A stretch of DNA of 32,718 nucleotides, taken from JAZRPG01 sp045649105. GTDB taxonomy: Bacteria > Bacillota > Clostridia > Oscillospirales > JAAYXM01. Below, in pieces: positions 1 to 7,615 of the stretch. Numbering within the stretch: position 1 is the first letter of the stretch; every line of letters starts with the position of its first letter. Location: the NCBI GenBank assembly GCA_045649105.1, contig JAZRPG010000044.1:1-32718 (forward strand), read 5' to 3'. The position numbers and the translations under genes are program-made. Below the pieces are notes generated by a model that did not search any database, was not told the DNA's origin, and worked only from the letters and a program-made list of their open reading frames with translations.

Positions 1-40
1 TTAGTCTCAACGAAGTATTTTCTTAACGAATTAACATCTT

Positions 41-282
41 TTAATCCCAATTAAAGCCTTCAAGGAACAGGCCGGTTTGAGGCGAGGAGAAACTCTGAGA
101 AGGGCGGTCGCGCTTATCGGCATTTGCGCGAATTGTTGCAAACTTTTTCATTTTTACTTATCTTTCTGAATTCGCTAAGTCAATACCGTATCGGATCCAA
201 TAAGGATCGTCCTTGGCGACGGTGAGCTACATCACGCAGTCTGTTCTTTTCTGCAGAATATGTTTTGCGTTCCGTCAGCAGT
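41..282 (-). pseudogene. Scrambled, decayed copy of the downstream toxin-like gene pair
   Basis: Read on the minus strand, this stretch is a mosaic of pieces of the two intact genes beside it. Bases about 200-262 encode SAEKNRLRDVA, matching SAEKDRLHEVA of the 340-aa protein (near 1796-1830). Bases 158-190 resemble that gene's last codons and stop: YGIDLANSER then stop, against YGRDLSRSGR then stop. Bases 138-169 are nearly identical to 1259-1290, the ribosome site and first five codons (MKKFA) of the DUF5050-like gene. Bases 44-140 match 1944-2040 at roughly nine in ten positions, encoding ANADKRDRPSQS against ANADMRDRPFQS. The last two pieces form a 36-codon chimeric frame (41-151). Pieces lie out of order and one junction changes frame, so no full protein can be made. 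Bases 1-40 show no similarity I can recognise. Confidence 0.8.
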
Positions 283-1272
283 TTAATCCTCGGAGAGTTT
301 TGTAAGCTTTCTCGTTTCGATGTCAAAGCGGTGCAGACCCTCTTTGTTGCAGTAAAAGAAAAGCGAGTTTTCGGCAACTTCAAAGCCGGAAAACCTTCCT
401 TTAAAAAGATGTTCCATCTTCTTGCCGTCTTTTGAAAGCCTGTATATCCCTCTTTCATCAGATGTACAGAAAAATATTGAATCACCGCAAACTATCATAT
501 CTGAAAAGCTTTCTTTGAGTAAAACTTCTTTTTCAAGAGTTTCTTTATCAATTCGATACAGATAATCATCTGCTGTAAAATAAAGATATTTTTCGTCGAA
601 ATTCGGAACAGAAAAGTTTATTTCAGATGACTTGCTCGAATGAAGTTTTTCTCTGTTTTTTCCCGATGTATCCATTTTCCATATTGAATAGTCATCAGTA
701 TGGTCTATGTAATAAATCTTTTCTCCGTCAACAACAAAACGCAGGATTTCGTCTTTTGAAATAAGTTTTTTATTTCGGCCGTTTAAATCGCACGAATATA
801 TGCTGCCCAGGAAAGGTTTAAGCCACTCTGTTTTAATCCAAGGTCCGTCGCAGAGAGTCAGCCTGTAATATATCCGTTCTCCACTTATAATGACATTTGT
901 CATCTGTGAAAAAACAACAGGTTGCTTTAAGCGTCCACTCTTGCTCATTTTCCATAATGAACCCGGAGCACCAACGACATAATAAATATAATCCCCCGAA
1001 ATGTTTAAATTGTTCACATTGCCATTTGCTATTTTTGTCTTTTTAAGAGACTCCTTGTTCACTTTGTATAAGCCGCTTTCTCTGTAAGAAGCTGCAGAGG
1101 TTGTATAGTAAAAAAACTCTTCATCCTGTGCAACATCGCCTCCATTCAAGATGTTTCCCGGAACATTTCCGAGAACAGCAACCTCTTGTGCGGAGTTTGT
1201 GTTGTTTGAAAGAGACAGCAAAAGCATTGCCAAAAGTATTGCAGGAACTATACACAAAGCAAACTTTTTCAT
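283..1272 (-). CDS. Secreted DUF5050-like beta-propeller protein
   Basis: A 329-aa protein with an N-terminal signal or anchor segment (MKKF followed by about 17 hydrophobic residues), so probably exported. The rest is a run of similar short units with paired aromatics (FFYY, YIYYVV, RIYYRL, KIYYID, LYFTADDYLYRID), each near a basic or polar turn. This is the pattern of DUF5050 proteins, which are predicted beta-propellers. The ATG at 1272 is preceded by AGGGAGG, which overlaps the stop codon of the 340-aa gene upstream, so the two are translationally linked. Its role is unknown. By position it could protect against, or present, the upstream toxin-like protein, but nothing in the sequence proves this. 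The gene is A+T-rich compared with the core genes to the right, suggesting transfer. Confidence 0.75.
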   Translation of the reverse strand: MKKFALCIVPAILLAMLLLSLSNNTNSAQEVAVLGNVPGNILNGGDVAQDEEFFYYTTSAASYRESGLYKVNKESLKKTKIANGNVNNLNISGDYIYYVVGAPGSLWKMSKSGRLKQPVVFSQMTNVIISGERIYYRLTLCDGPWIKTEWLKPFLGSIYSCDLNGRNKKLISKDEILRFVVDGEKIYYIDHTDDYSIWKMDTSGKNREKLHSSKSSEINFSVPNFDEKYLYFTADDYLYRIDKETLEKEVLLKESFSDMIVCGDSIFFCTSDERGIYRLSKDGKKMEHLFKGRFSGFEVAENSLFFYCNKEGLHRFDIETRKLTKLSED

Positions 1273-1278
1273 TTTTAC

Positions 1279-2301
1279 TTACCTCCCTGATCTTGAAAGA
1301 TCCCGTCCGTATTCTACCCAAAAAGCATCATCTTTGTCTCTGGTAAGGAAATTGTTATATACCCATTCAGGTAGCCCCATTTTGTCGCCAACATAGGCCA
1401 TATTCATATTGCCGAGCTTATCTGCACCAATAAGATGACCGTCAAAATATATCCATGGAAGCCAATTTCTGTTATTGTCTGCATCAAGGTCTTTTCCGTC
1501 AAAAACTTTCAAGTCTTTTCCTTCTTCTCCACCTACTCTCCAGTGATCATTATATTTATAGTTCCACTGATTTTTATCAACGACCATTGTGGTTAGAAAA
1601 GCAGATGGCCCAAGTAAACCGCCAGAAATTCCTGCCAAGAGAGGATTAGTTAAAGCTGTTTTTATCGGTATAGTTCCGATTGCCCCTGCATTGACAAGTT
1701 GTCCGAGTTTTGCATTTCTGTGCATAACATCAAATATTTCGTCCGTGCCATATTTTAACGGATTATTACCGCGGGCAAGTCTTCTGACTTTTTCGGCAAC
1801 CTCATGCAGTCTGTCTTTTTCTGCAGAATCAGAGGTTGCATACCATCGTTTGCTGAGATCCTGAAGAATTTTATATGTTTCGGAATTCTCTCCAAAATCT
1901 ATGGCATCCTGATTTTTAGCTTTGCTTTGGGGCTGTTTGGCCGTCTCATTAAACCCTTCAAGGAACAGGTCGGTTTGAGACGAGGCCGAACTCTGAAAAG
2001 GGCGGTCGCGCATATCGGCATTTGCGCGAGCTTTTGCAAGCTTTTCTTTTCGCTCCTGCTCCTTCTGTTGCAGTTCTTGCTCTCTTTTTTCTCCGTAAGG
2101 GTCAATGAAGCTCTCTGAAAAAGTGTCATATCCCTTTTTTACTAAATTGCGTTCAGCTGTTTTTGTAATGGAGTCAATCAGGTTTGAAATGGGCTTAGTT
2201 TCGCTTGTTGTCTGTGTTTCCCATTCATCTTTGCTTGGAATCTTACCCGGCTCATAGTCCATAAAAGTTTTTGGCCGTTTGTTAAATAAATCCGGAATCA
2301 T
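1279..2301 (-). CDS. Putative polymorphic toxin (type 44-like C-terminus)
   Basis: A 340-aa protein starting at ATG 2301. This start is supported by an AAAGGAAAGAAAAGG leader and a promoter whose predicted transcript begins near 2311; longer reading from 2412 would lie upstream of that promoter. The N-terminal third is polar and charged, with a Glu/Lys/Gln-rich, likely coiled-coil stretch around residues 65-95. A glycine-rich hydrophobic segment lies near residues 190-232. The last ~105 residues carry WNYK, IYFDGHLIGADKLGNMN, AYVGDKMGLPEW and a final EYGRDL. This layout resembles the polymorphic toxin type 44 (Ntox44) domain as I recall it, but the match is from memory. No signal peptide is visible. 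The stop is 6 nt before the DUF5050-like gene. Fragments of this gene recur at 41-262. Alternative: an uncharacterised effector or phage-related protein. Confidence 0.6.
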   Translation of the reverse strand: MIPDLFNKRPKTFMDYEPGKIPSKDEWETQTTSETKPISNLIDSITKTAERNLVKKGYDTFSESFIDPYGEKREQELQQKEQERKEKLAKARANADMRDRPFQSSASSQTDLFLEGFNETAKQPQSKAKNQDAIDFGENSETYKILQDLSKRWYATSDSAEKDRLHEVAEKVRRLARGNNPLKYGTDEIFDVMHRNAKLGQLVNAGAIGTIPIKTALTNPLLAGISGGLLGPSAFLTTMVVDKNQWNYKYNDHWRVGGEEGKDLKVFDGKDLDADNNRNWLPWIYFDGHLIGADKLGNMNMAYVGDKMGLPEWVYNNFLTRDKDDAFWVEYGRDLSRSGR

Positions 2302-2317
2302 CCTTTTCTTTCCTTTC

Positions 2318-2346
2318 ATTATAGCATTGTTGCAGTGTTTTCGCAA
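2318..2346 (-). promoter_or_regulatory. Sigma-A-type promoter of the toxin-like gene
   Basis: On the minus strand TTGCGA (2346-2341) and a perfect TATAAT (2323-2318) are 17 nt apart. Transcription would begin near 2311, leaving a very short purine-rich leader before ATG 2301. This fixes the gene start. Confidence 0.7.
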
Positions 2347-2354
2347 TAAAAACA

Positions 2355-2424
2355 GACGCTTTGCGCGCATAGAGCATCTTCTATGAATGCGCGCAAATTC
2401 ATAAAAGAACACTCTAAAAGCGTC
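2355..2424. repeat. Nested inverted repeats upstream of the toxin-like gene
   Basis: An inner perfect 11-bp inverted repeat, TTTGCGCGCAT (2360-2370) and ATGCGCGCAAA (2387-2397), encloses CATAGA/TCTATG. An outer pair GACGCTTT (2355-2362) and AAAGCGTC (2417-2424) shares three bases with the inner arm, so the two folds compete. No T-run follows, so it is not a simple terminator. Role unknown. Confidence 0.7.
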
Positions 2425-2438
2425 AGTTTACGAAGTAT

Positions 2439-2462
2439 AACACAAAAAATAATTTTTGTGTT
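2439..2462. repeat. 10-bp perfect inverted repeat, operator-like
   Basis: AACACAAAAA and TTTTTGTGTT flank a 4-nt spacer. On the minus strand a TATACT box directly follows, so this could be an operator, or a weak A/T-rich hairpin. No regulator can be assigned. Confidence 0.45.
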
Positions 2463-2489
2463 AAAAATTTTTGAAAAAGAATAAGAATA

Positions 2490-2519
2490 AAAGTCCGTAC
2501 ACAAAAGTGTACGGACTTT
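2490..2519 (-). terminator. Rho-independent terminator downstream of nifJ
   Basis: A perfect 13-bp stem (AAAGTCCGTACAC / GTGTACGGACTTT) with a 4-nt loop. On the minus strand it is followed by a T-rich tail, so it ends transcripts coming from nifJ. Its sequence closely resembles the hairpin behind the tRNA-Ala gene (19026-19056). Confidence 0.8.
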
Positions 2520-2523
2520 GACG

Positions 2524-2578
2524 CAAAAGGTGGGATTCGAAATTATGTGCCGTTACCGGCAAACGCGGTTCGAATCAG
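2524..2578 (-). other. Possible tRNA 3'-half relic
   Basis: On the minus strand the segment reads like the end of a tRNA: a hairpin TGCCG-GTAA-CGGCA (2561-2548) like a long variable arm, then TTCGAAT followed by CCCACC (T-loop and 3' stem). The 5' T-stem strand does not pair and no anticodon arm or complete 5' half is visible. A terminator follows directly, as for the real tRNA at 19.1 kb. GATTCGAA/TTCGAATC also form an 8-bp inverted repeat (2534-2541, 2569-2576). It may be a decayed class II tRNA or an integration scar, or chance. Confidence 0.3.
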
Positions 2579-2591
2579 TTATATTCAGCGC

Positions 2592-5500
2592 TTACTTTGA
2601 AAGGTCTACGAGATGCTCATAACGAGCCTTTGCTCTCGCTTCAGCCTTGTCGAACAGCTCCTCAGCTCTCTCCGGGAATGCGAGCTTGAGAGATGTGTAA
2701 CGCGTCTCGCCCTGGATGAACTCCTTGTAGTCTGCTGTCGGAGCTTTGCTGTCGAGCTGGAACGGATTCTTTCCGTCAGCTGCGAGGCGCGGGTCGTAGC
2801 GGTAGAGGTGCCAGTAGCCTGCCTCAACTGCGCGCTTGGCCTCAGACTGAGCGTTTGCGAGACCGCCCTTAATGCCGTGGTTGATACACGGAGCGTATGC
2901 AAGGATGAGTGACGGGCCGGGATATGCCTCAGCCTCTGCGATTGCCTTGATGCACTGTGCCTGGTTTGCGCCCATGGAAATCTGAGCGACATATACATAA
3001 CCGTAGGACATTGCGATTGCGCCGAGGTCCTTCTTTGCAAGAGACTTACCGTTTGAAGCAAACTGTGCAACCTGTCCGATCTGTGAGGACTTGGATGCCT
3101 GTCCGCCTGTGTTCGAATAAACCTCTGTATCGAATACGAAGATGTTTACATCCTTGCCGGAAGCGAGAACATGGTCAACACCGCCAAATCCGATGTCGTA
3201 TGCCCAACCGTCGCCGCCGAATATCCATACGGACTTCTTAACGAGCTGGTCCTTGTTTGCAACAACCTCACGGCAGAGGTCACACTTAGGCTCGCCGATT
3301 GCTTCAAGCAACGCTGCAGAAGCCTTCTTTGACTCCTCTGCGTTGTCCTTTGCTGCAAGCCATGCCTCAGCTGCAGCCTTGATGTTTGCGTCGCAGGCTT
3401 CTGCAACGAGTGCATTGACTGTAGCAACGAGCTTCTCACGGCGCTGCTCGATTGCGAGGTTCATACCGAGACCGAACTCAGCGTTATCCTCAAAGAGTGA
3501 GTTTGCCCATGCGGGGCCATGACCCTTCTTGTTAACTGTGTAAGGTGTTGCCGGTGCGCTGCCGCCCCAGATGGAGGAACAGCCTGTTGCGTTTGCAACA
3601 TACATTCTGTCACCGAAGAGCTGAGTGATGAGCTTCGCATAAGGTGTCTCTCCGCAGCCTGCGCATGCGCCCGAGAACTCGAGAAGCGGCTGCTCAAACT
3701 GGCTGCCCTTGACGGTGTTCTTATTGATGCCGAGCTCCTTGGGAGCGACATTCTTTACATTATAATCGAAGTTCTTCTGCTCAGCAAGCTGTGAGTCGAG
3801 GCTCTTCATAACGAGTGCCTTCTCCTTTGCCGGACAGATTCCTGCGCAGAGTCCGCAACCGAGGCAGTCCATAACATCGACGCTTATTGCAAAGTGGAGG
3901 TTCTCGCATCCCTTGCCAATCATCTTCTTTGTCTTCATGCCTTCCGGAGCGCCTGCAAGCTCATCATCAGTGAGAGCATACGGACGGATTGTAGCATGCG
4001 GGCAGACGAGTGAGCACTGGTTACACTGGATGCAGTTTTCCGGAATCCACTGGGGAACATCAACTGCAACGCCGCGTTTCTCAAATGCTGCCGTACCCTG
4101 CGGAAGTGTTCCGTCTGCTGAATCCTTGAATGCAGAAACGGGGAGTGAATCGCCGCGCTGTGCATTTACCGGCTGCATTATCTTCTCAACATACTCGCGG
4201 AGGTCCTCGCGGTCAGTTTCCGGCTTTGAGTATGTAATGTCGCCGCTTGCGTTTGCCCAATCTGCCGGAATCTTAACCTCAACGAGGTTTGCGATACCTG
4301 CATCAATTGCAGCGTGGTTCATTGAAACGACCTTTTCACCCTTGCGGCTGTAAGTGTCGATAACAGCCTGCTTCATGTATCCGACTGCCTCGTCTATCGG
4401 AATGATGTTTGACAGCTTGAAGAATGCTGCCTGGAGAATCATGTTGATTCTTCCGCCGAGACCGATTTCACGGGCAATTCTGATACCGTCAACAGTGTAG
4501 AGCTTAATATTGTTCTTTGCGATGTATGCCTTAACCTCGCCCGGGAGATGCTCAGAGAGCTCGTCTGTATTCCAGCCGCAGTTGAGGAGGAATGTTCCGC
4601 CCGGCTTAAGGTCCTGAACCATGTCATACTTGTTGACATATGACGGGTTGTGGCATGCGACAAAGTCAGCGCGTGAGATGAAGTATGTGGACTTAATCGG
4701 CGAATCACCGAAGCGGAGGTGGGAGACAGTTATACCGCCGGACTTCTTTGAGTCATAAGCGAAATATGCCTGTACCTTTTTGTCGGTGTGGTCACCTATA
4801 ATCTTGATTGAGTTTTTGTTAGCACCTACTGTACCGTCAGCGCCGAGGCCCCAGAACTTGCAGGAAACAATGTCCTTCGGAGTAACATCAAGTGCCTCGC
4901 CGAGCGGGAGAGAGAGGTTCGTAACATCGTCTTCAATACCGACTGTGAACGGATTCTTAGTCGATGCAGACTGAATGTTGCGATATGTTGCAACAACGCA
5001 GGCAGGGGAGAAGTCCTTAGAACCGAGACCGTAGCGGCCACCGGCAACCTTGACGTTTGCAAACTTCGTATCCTTAAGCGATGTGACAACATCGAGATAG
5101 AGCGGCTCGCCAAGTGCGCCCGGCTCCTTTGTACGGTCGAGAACTGCGATGCTCTTGACTGTCTCCGGAAGTGCGGCAATGAACTTGTCGGCAACCCACG
5201 GGCGATAGAGACGGACCTTTATGAGACCGAGCTTTTCGCCGTTTGCATTAAGTGCATCGATTGTCTCCTCGATAGCGTCACAGGCAGAGCCCATAGCAAC
5301 GATTACATGCTCAGCATCGGGTGCACCGTAGTAGTTGAAGAGCTTGTAGTCCGTGCCGATTTCAGCATTGACCTTAGCCATGTACTCCTCAACGACTGCC
5401 GGAATGTTGTTGTAGTATGTGTTGCACGCCTCACGTGCCTGGAAGAATATATCAGGGTTCTGAGCTGAGCCGCGAAGTACCGGATGCTCAGGATTGAGCG

Positions 5501-6119
5501 AATTGTCGCGGAAACGCTTTACAGCGTCATGGTCAAGCATCTTGTTGAGCTGCTCATAGTCCCAAATCTCAATTTTCTGCATCTCATGGCTTGTACGGAA
5601 GCCATCAAAGAAGTGGAGGAACGGAACGCGTCCGCTGATAGCGGAGAGGTGCGCAACGGCACCGAGGTCCATGACCTCCTGCGGATTTGTAGCGACAAGC
5701 ATTGCAAAGCCTGTCTGGCGGCATGCCATAACGTCAGAATGGTCGCCGAAGATGGAAAGCGCGTGGCTTGCGAGAGCTCTTGCGGAGCAGTGAATTACTC
5801 CCGGGAGAAGCTCACCTGCGATTTTATACATGTTAGGAATCATGAGAAGCAAGCCCTGTGACGCGGTAAATGTTGTTGTGAGAGCTCCTGCTGCGAGTGA
5901 ACCGTGAACAGCACCTGCAGCACCTGCCTCAGACTGCATCTCCATGACCTTTACTTCCTGGCCGAAAACATTTTTTCTGCCGGAAGCGGACCATTTATCT
6001 GACAAATCCGCCATGACTGATGACGGAGTAATCGGATATATGGCAGCTACATCGGTAAAGGCGTAGGAAACATGTGCGGCGGCAGTGTTGCCGTCCATGG
6101 TTTTCATTTTTCTTGCCAT
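2592..6119 (-). CDS. nifJ: Pyruvate:ferredoxin oxidoreductase
   Basis: A 1175-aa one-chain PFOR, the normal length for the family. It converts pyruvate and CoA to acetyl-CoA and CO2 and passes electrons to ferredoxin. Visible motifs: YPITPSS at 28-34 with T31, and E64 in EMQSEAG, both at the positions known as catalytic in the Desulfovibrio enzyme; two [4Fe-4S] ferredoxin motifs, CIQCNQC from residue 696 and CLGCGLC from residue 752; the GACAGCGETPY cluster region; and a thiamine-diphosphate site, GGDGWAYDIGFGG, near 966-978, with TEVYSNTGGQ after it. The ATG has a strong AAGGAGG site upstream. It has its own promoter and terminator, so it is probably transcribed alone. The small ferredoxin at 29.8 kb is a possible electron acceptor, and PduL two genes upstream a possible user of acetyl-CoA. 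Confidence 0.98.
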   Translation of the reverse strand: MARKMKTMDGNTAAAHVSYAFTDVAAIYPITPSSVMADLSDKWSASGRKNVFGQEVKVMEMQSEAGAAGAVHGSLAAGALTTTFTASQGLLLMIPNMYKIAGELLPGVIHCSARALASHALSIFGDHSDVMACRQTGFAMLVATNPQEVMDLGAVAHLSAISGRVPFLHFFDGFRTSHEMQKIEIWDYEQLNKMLDHDAVKRFRDNSLNPEHPVLRGSAQNPDIFFQAREACNTYYNNIPAVVEEYMAKVNAEIGTDYKLFNYYGAPDAEHVIVAMGSACDAIEETIDALNANGEKLGLIKVRLYRPWVADKFIAALPETVKSIAVLDRTKEPGALGEPLYLDVVTSLKDTKFANVKVAGGRYGLGSKDFSPACVVATYRNIQSASTKNPFTVGIEDDVTNLSLPLGEALDVTPKDIVSCKFWGLGADGTVGANKNSIKIIGDHTDKKVQAYFAYDSKKSGGITVSHLRFGDSPIKSTYFISRADFVACHNPSYVNKYDMVQDLKPGGTFLLNCGWNTDELSEHLPGEVKAYIAKNNIKLYTVDGIRIAREIGLGGRINMILQAAFFKLSNIIPIDEAVGYMKQAVIDTYSRKGEKVVSMNHAAIDAGIANLVEVKIPADWANASGDITYSKPETDREDLREYVEKIMQPVNAQRGDSLPVSAFKDSADGTLPQGTAAFEKRGVAVDVPQWIPENCIQCNQCSLVCPHATIRPYALTDDELAGAPEGMKTKKMIGKGCENLHFAISVDVMDCLGCGLCAGICPAKEKALVMKSLDSQLAEQKNFDYNVKNVAPKELGINKNTVKGSQFEQPLLEFSGACAGCGETPYAKLITQLFGDRMYVANATGCSSIWGGSAPATPYTVNKKGHGPAWANSLFEDNAEFGLGMNLAIEQRREKLVATVNALVAEACDANIKAAAEAWLAAKDNAEESKKASAALLEAIGEPKCDLCREVVANKDQLVKKSVWIFGGDGWAYDIGFGGVDHVLASGKDVNIFVFDTEVYSNTGGQASKSSQIGQVAQFASNGKSLAKKDLGAIAMSYGYVYVAQISMGANQAQCIKAIAEAEAYPGPSLILAYAPCINHGIKGGLANAQSEAKRAVEAGYWHLYRYDPRLAADGKNPFQLDSKAPTADYKEFIQGETRYTSLKLAFPERAEELFDKAEARAKARYEHLVDLSK

Positions 6120-6156
6120 GATACTATTTTCCTCCTTAATTTTCTTATAATAAGTT

Positions 6157-6185
6157 ATTGTAACACTTCAGAACGAAAAAGTAAA
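6157..6185 (-). promoter_or_regulatory. nifJ promoter
   Basis: On the minus strand TTTACT (6185-6180), 17 nt, then an extended -10 TGTTACAAT (6165-6157). It lies about 40 nt before the nifJ start. Confidence 0.6.
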
Positions 6186-6263
6186 TGATAATTTGAATAA
6201 ATACATCATTTTGGCGAATATGATATAGAATTACGATATATCAGGCGTATGTTTGTATGCTTT

Positions 6264-6839
6264 TTAAAAAGAAGACTTTATATAAAGCTCTGAAAGAGGC
6301 CGTTTGGGCACATGGTGCACGGAATCGGAGTCGCGGAAATATTTTATGTCCCCGTCCTCTGCAGTGTCGATGACAACAGTTTCAGAGGGTTTTCCGAGCG
6401 CTATCACAAGAGGTATCTCAAATTTATCATCAAGCCCGAGCGCGCGCCTTAACTCGTCACGCTTCACGCTTCCGAGCATACAGCCGCCAAGCCCCTTTTC
6501 GCATGCGCCGAGGAGCATTGTCTGTGCGACGATGCCGACGTCTGCCGCGTTGCAGCTTCCGAGCGCAGTGTCGTGCAGGATAGTGATGTATGCACTTGGC
6601 CGCTCCCCCGGCTTCGGAGTCCCCTTGTGACCGAGATATGCCGCCCACGCAAGGGTCGGAAATATTGCCTCGCACGCCTCTTTTGAGTTGGCAACGTGGA
6701 ATTTCAGAGCCTGTCGGTTTCCCCCGCTCGGAGTAATTCTCGCAAGTTCAATAAGCGATTTCAGAATATCGTCTGAAATTTCATAAGACTCGAGGAACCT
6801 GCGGTATGAGCGGTTTTGCAAAACTATATCGTAAAGCAT
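6264..6839 (-). CDS. Nitroreductase-family flavoprotein
   Basis: A 191-aa protein of the FMN-dependent nitroreductase superfamily. The N-terminus has the usual FMN-phosphate motif RSYRRF (residues 10-15) and a PSGGNRQ loop near 37-43; the second half has GLGGCMLGS and IPLVIALGKPSE, typical of the fold. Two internal stretches of charged residues are normal for small members. Such enzymes reduce nitro groups, quinones or flavins with NAD(P)H; the real substrate cannot be told from sequence. ATG 6839 is preceded by GAGGTG. It lies 30 nt downstream of pduL and is probably co-transcribed from the promoter at 7496-7524. Confidence 0.9.
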   Translation of the reverse strand: MLYDIVLQNRSYRRFLESYEISDDILKSLIELARITPSGGNRQALKFHVANSKEACEAIFPTLAWAAYLGHKGTPKPGERPSAYITILHDTALGSCNAADVGIVAQTMLLGACEKGLGGCMLGSVKRDELRRALGLDDKFEIPLVIALGKPSETVVIDTAEDGDIKYFRDSDSVHHVPKRPLSELYIKSSF

Positions 6840-6869
6840 CGTTTCACCTCATATAACAGTGAGATGTTC

Positions 6870-7448
6870 TTATCTCTTGTTTACAATACCGTAGCATGTG
6901 CCTGAGAGAGCAGCTGCGTTGGATTCATCAGTGTCGACATGCATGGCGGGAGCAAACTTTTCGCTGACACGGATAACTACCTCGTCAAATGTGAGTGCGC
7001 GCTCGCCCTCGACTGTGACGGAAACGATTTCCTTATCGGAAAAACCGTATTTTGAAGCTTCTGCCGGAGTTATATGTATATGTCTCTTTGCAGCAATTGC
7101 GCCCTCTGCAATCTCAACCTCACCTGCGGGACCGACGATTTTTATCGGTGCGCTTCCTGCAACATCGCCGCTCTCGCGGATGGGAGCTGTAATGCCGAGA
7201 GTACGCGCATCGGTAAGAGAGATTTCAACCTGAGTTGCCGGACGCTCCGGACCAAGGATGGAAACACCGGCGATAGAGCGCTTGGGACCGACGAGCGTGA
7301 CCTTTTCTTCAGTAAGGAACTGACCGGGCTGGGACAGCTCACGCTTGTTGTGAAGCTGAGCGCCCTTGCCGAAAAGAATTTCGAGATGCTCTTTTGTAAC
7401 ATGAACGTGACGCGAAGATGTCTCGACGAGTACTTTAAATTTTTCCAT
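6870..7448 (-). CDS. pduL: Phosphate propanoyltransferase-type phosphotransacylase
   Basis: A 192-aa PduL-family enzyme that exchanges CoA for phosphate on short acyl groups (acetyl or propanoyl). The two zinc-binding His pairs of the family are visible: HVHV at 14-17 and RHIHI with H123/H125, and a further HVDTDESNAA near residue 170. LTDARTLGI and APIRESGDVAGS are also typical. There is no N-terminal microcompartment-targeting extension and no microcompartment shell gene nearby, so it is likely a free cytosolic enzyme making acetyl phosphate from the acetyl-CoA produced by the neighbouring PFOR. No acetate kinase is in the window. The ATG has a modest AAAGGG site. It heads a two-gene operon with the nitroreductase. 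Confidence 0.93.
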   Translation of the reverse strand: MEKFKVLVETSSRHVHVTKEHLEILFGKGAQLHNKRELSQPGQFLTEEKVTLVGPKRSIAGVSILGPERPATQVEISLTDARTLGITAPIRESGDVAGSAPIKIVGPAGEVEIAEGAIAAKRHIHITPAEASKYGFSDKEIVSVTVEGERALTFDEVVIRVSEKFAPAMHVDTDESNAAALSGTCYGIVNKR

Positions 7449-7495
7449 TATTCTACAACCCTTTCATATATATAATAATAAATATTGACTAATAT

Positions 7496-7524
7496 AATTT
7501 AACACAAATCGCGATAGGTTTCAA
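7496..7524 (-). promoter_or_regulatory. Promoter of the pduL-nitroreductase operon
   Basis: On the minus strand TTGAAA (7524-7519), 17 nt, TAAATT (7501-7496), with an extended TG one base before the -10. It lies between the divergent pduL and spoIIID genes. Confidence 0.6.
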
Positions 7525-7552
7525 GTCGTTTTAAGCAAAATAAGGATAATAA

Positions 7553-7582
7553 GAATACAAGAGAGAGGACTGTCATATAAAT
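7553..7582 (+). promoter_or_regulatory. Candidate sigma-E-type promoter for spoIIID
   Basis: GAATACA, 14 nt, CATATAAAT resembles the mother-cell sigma-E pattern, and spoIIID is a sigma-E gene in Bacillus. The match is loose, so this is a weak call. Confidence 0.35.
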
Positions 7583-7615
7583 GAGATAACAGAATTGCAT
7601 GGAGGGGGCATCCGC

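Noticed and set aside
2302..2412. A longer N-terminus for the 340-aa toxin-like protein starting at 2412
   Set aside because: It would span the nested palindromes and the promoter at 2318-2346, has no ribosome site, and its extra residues look random.
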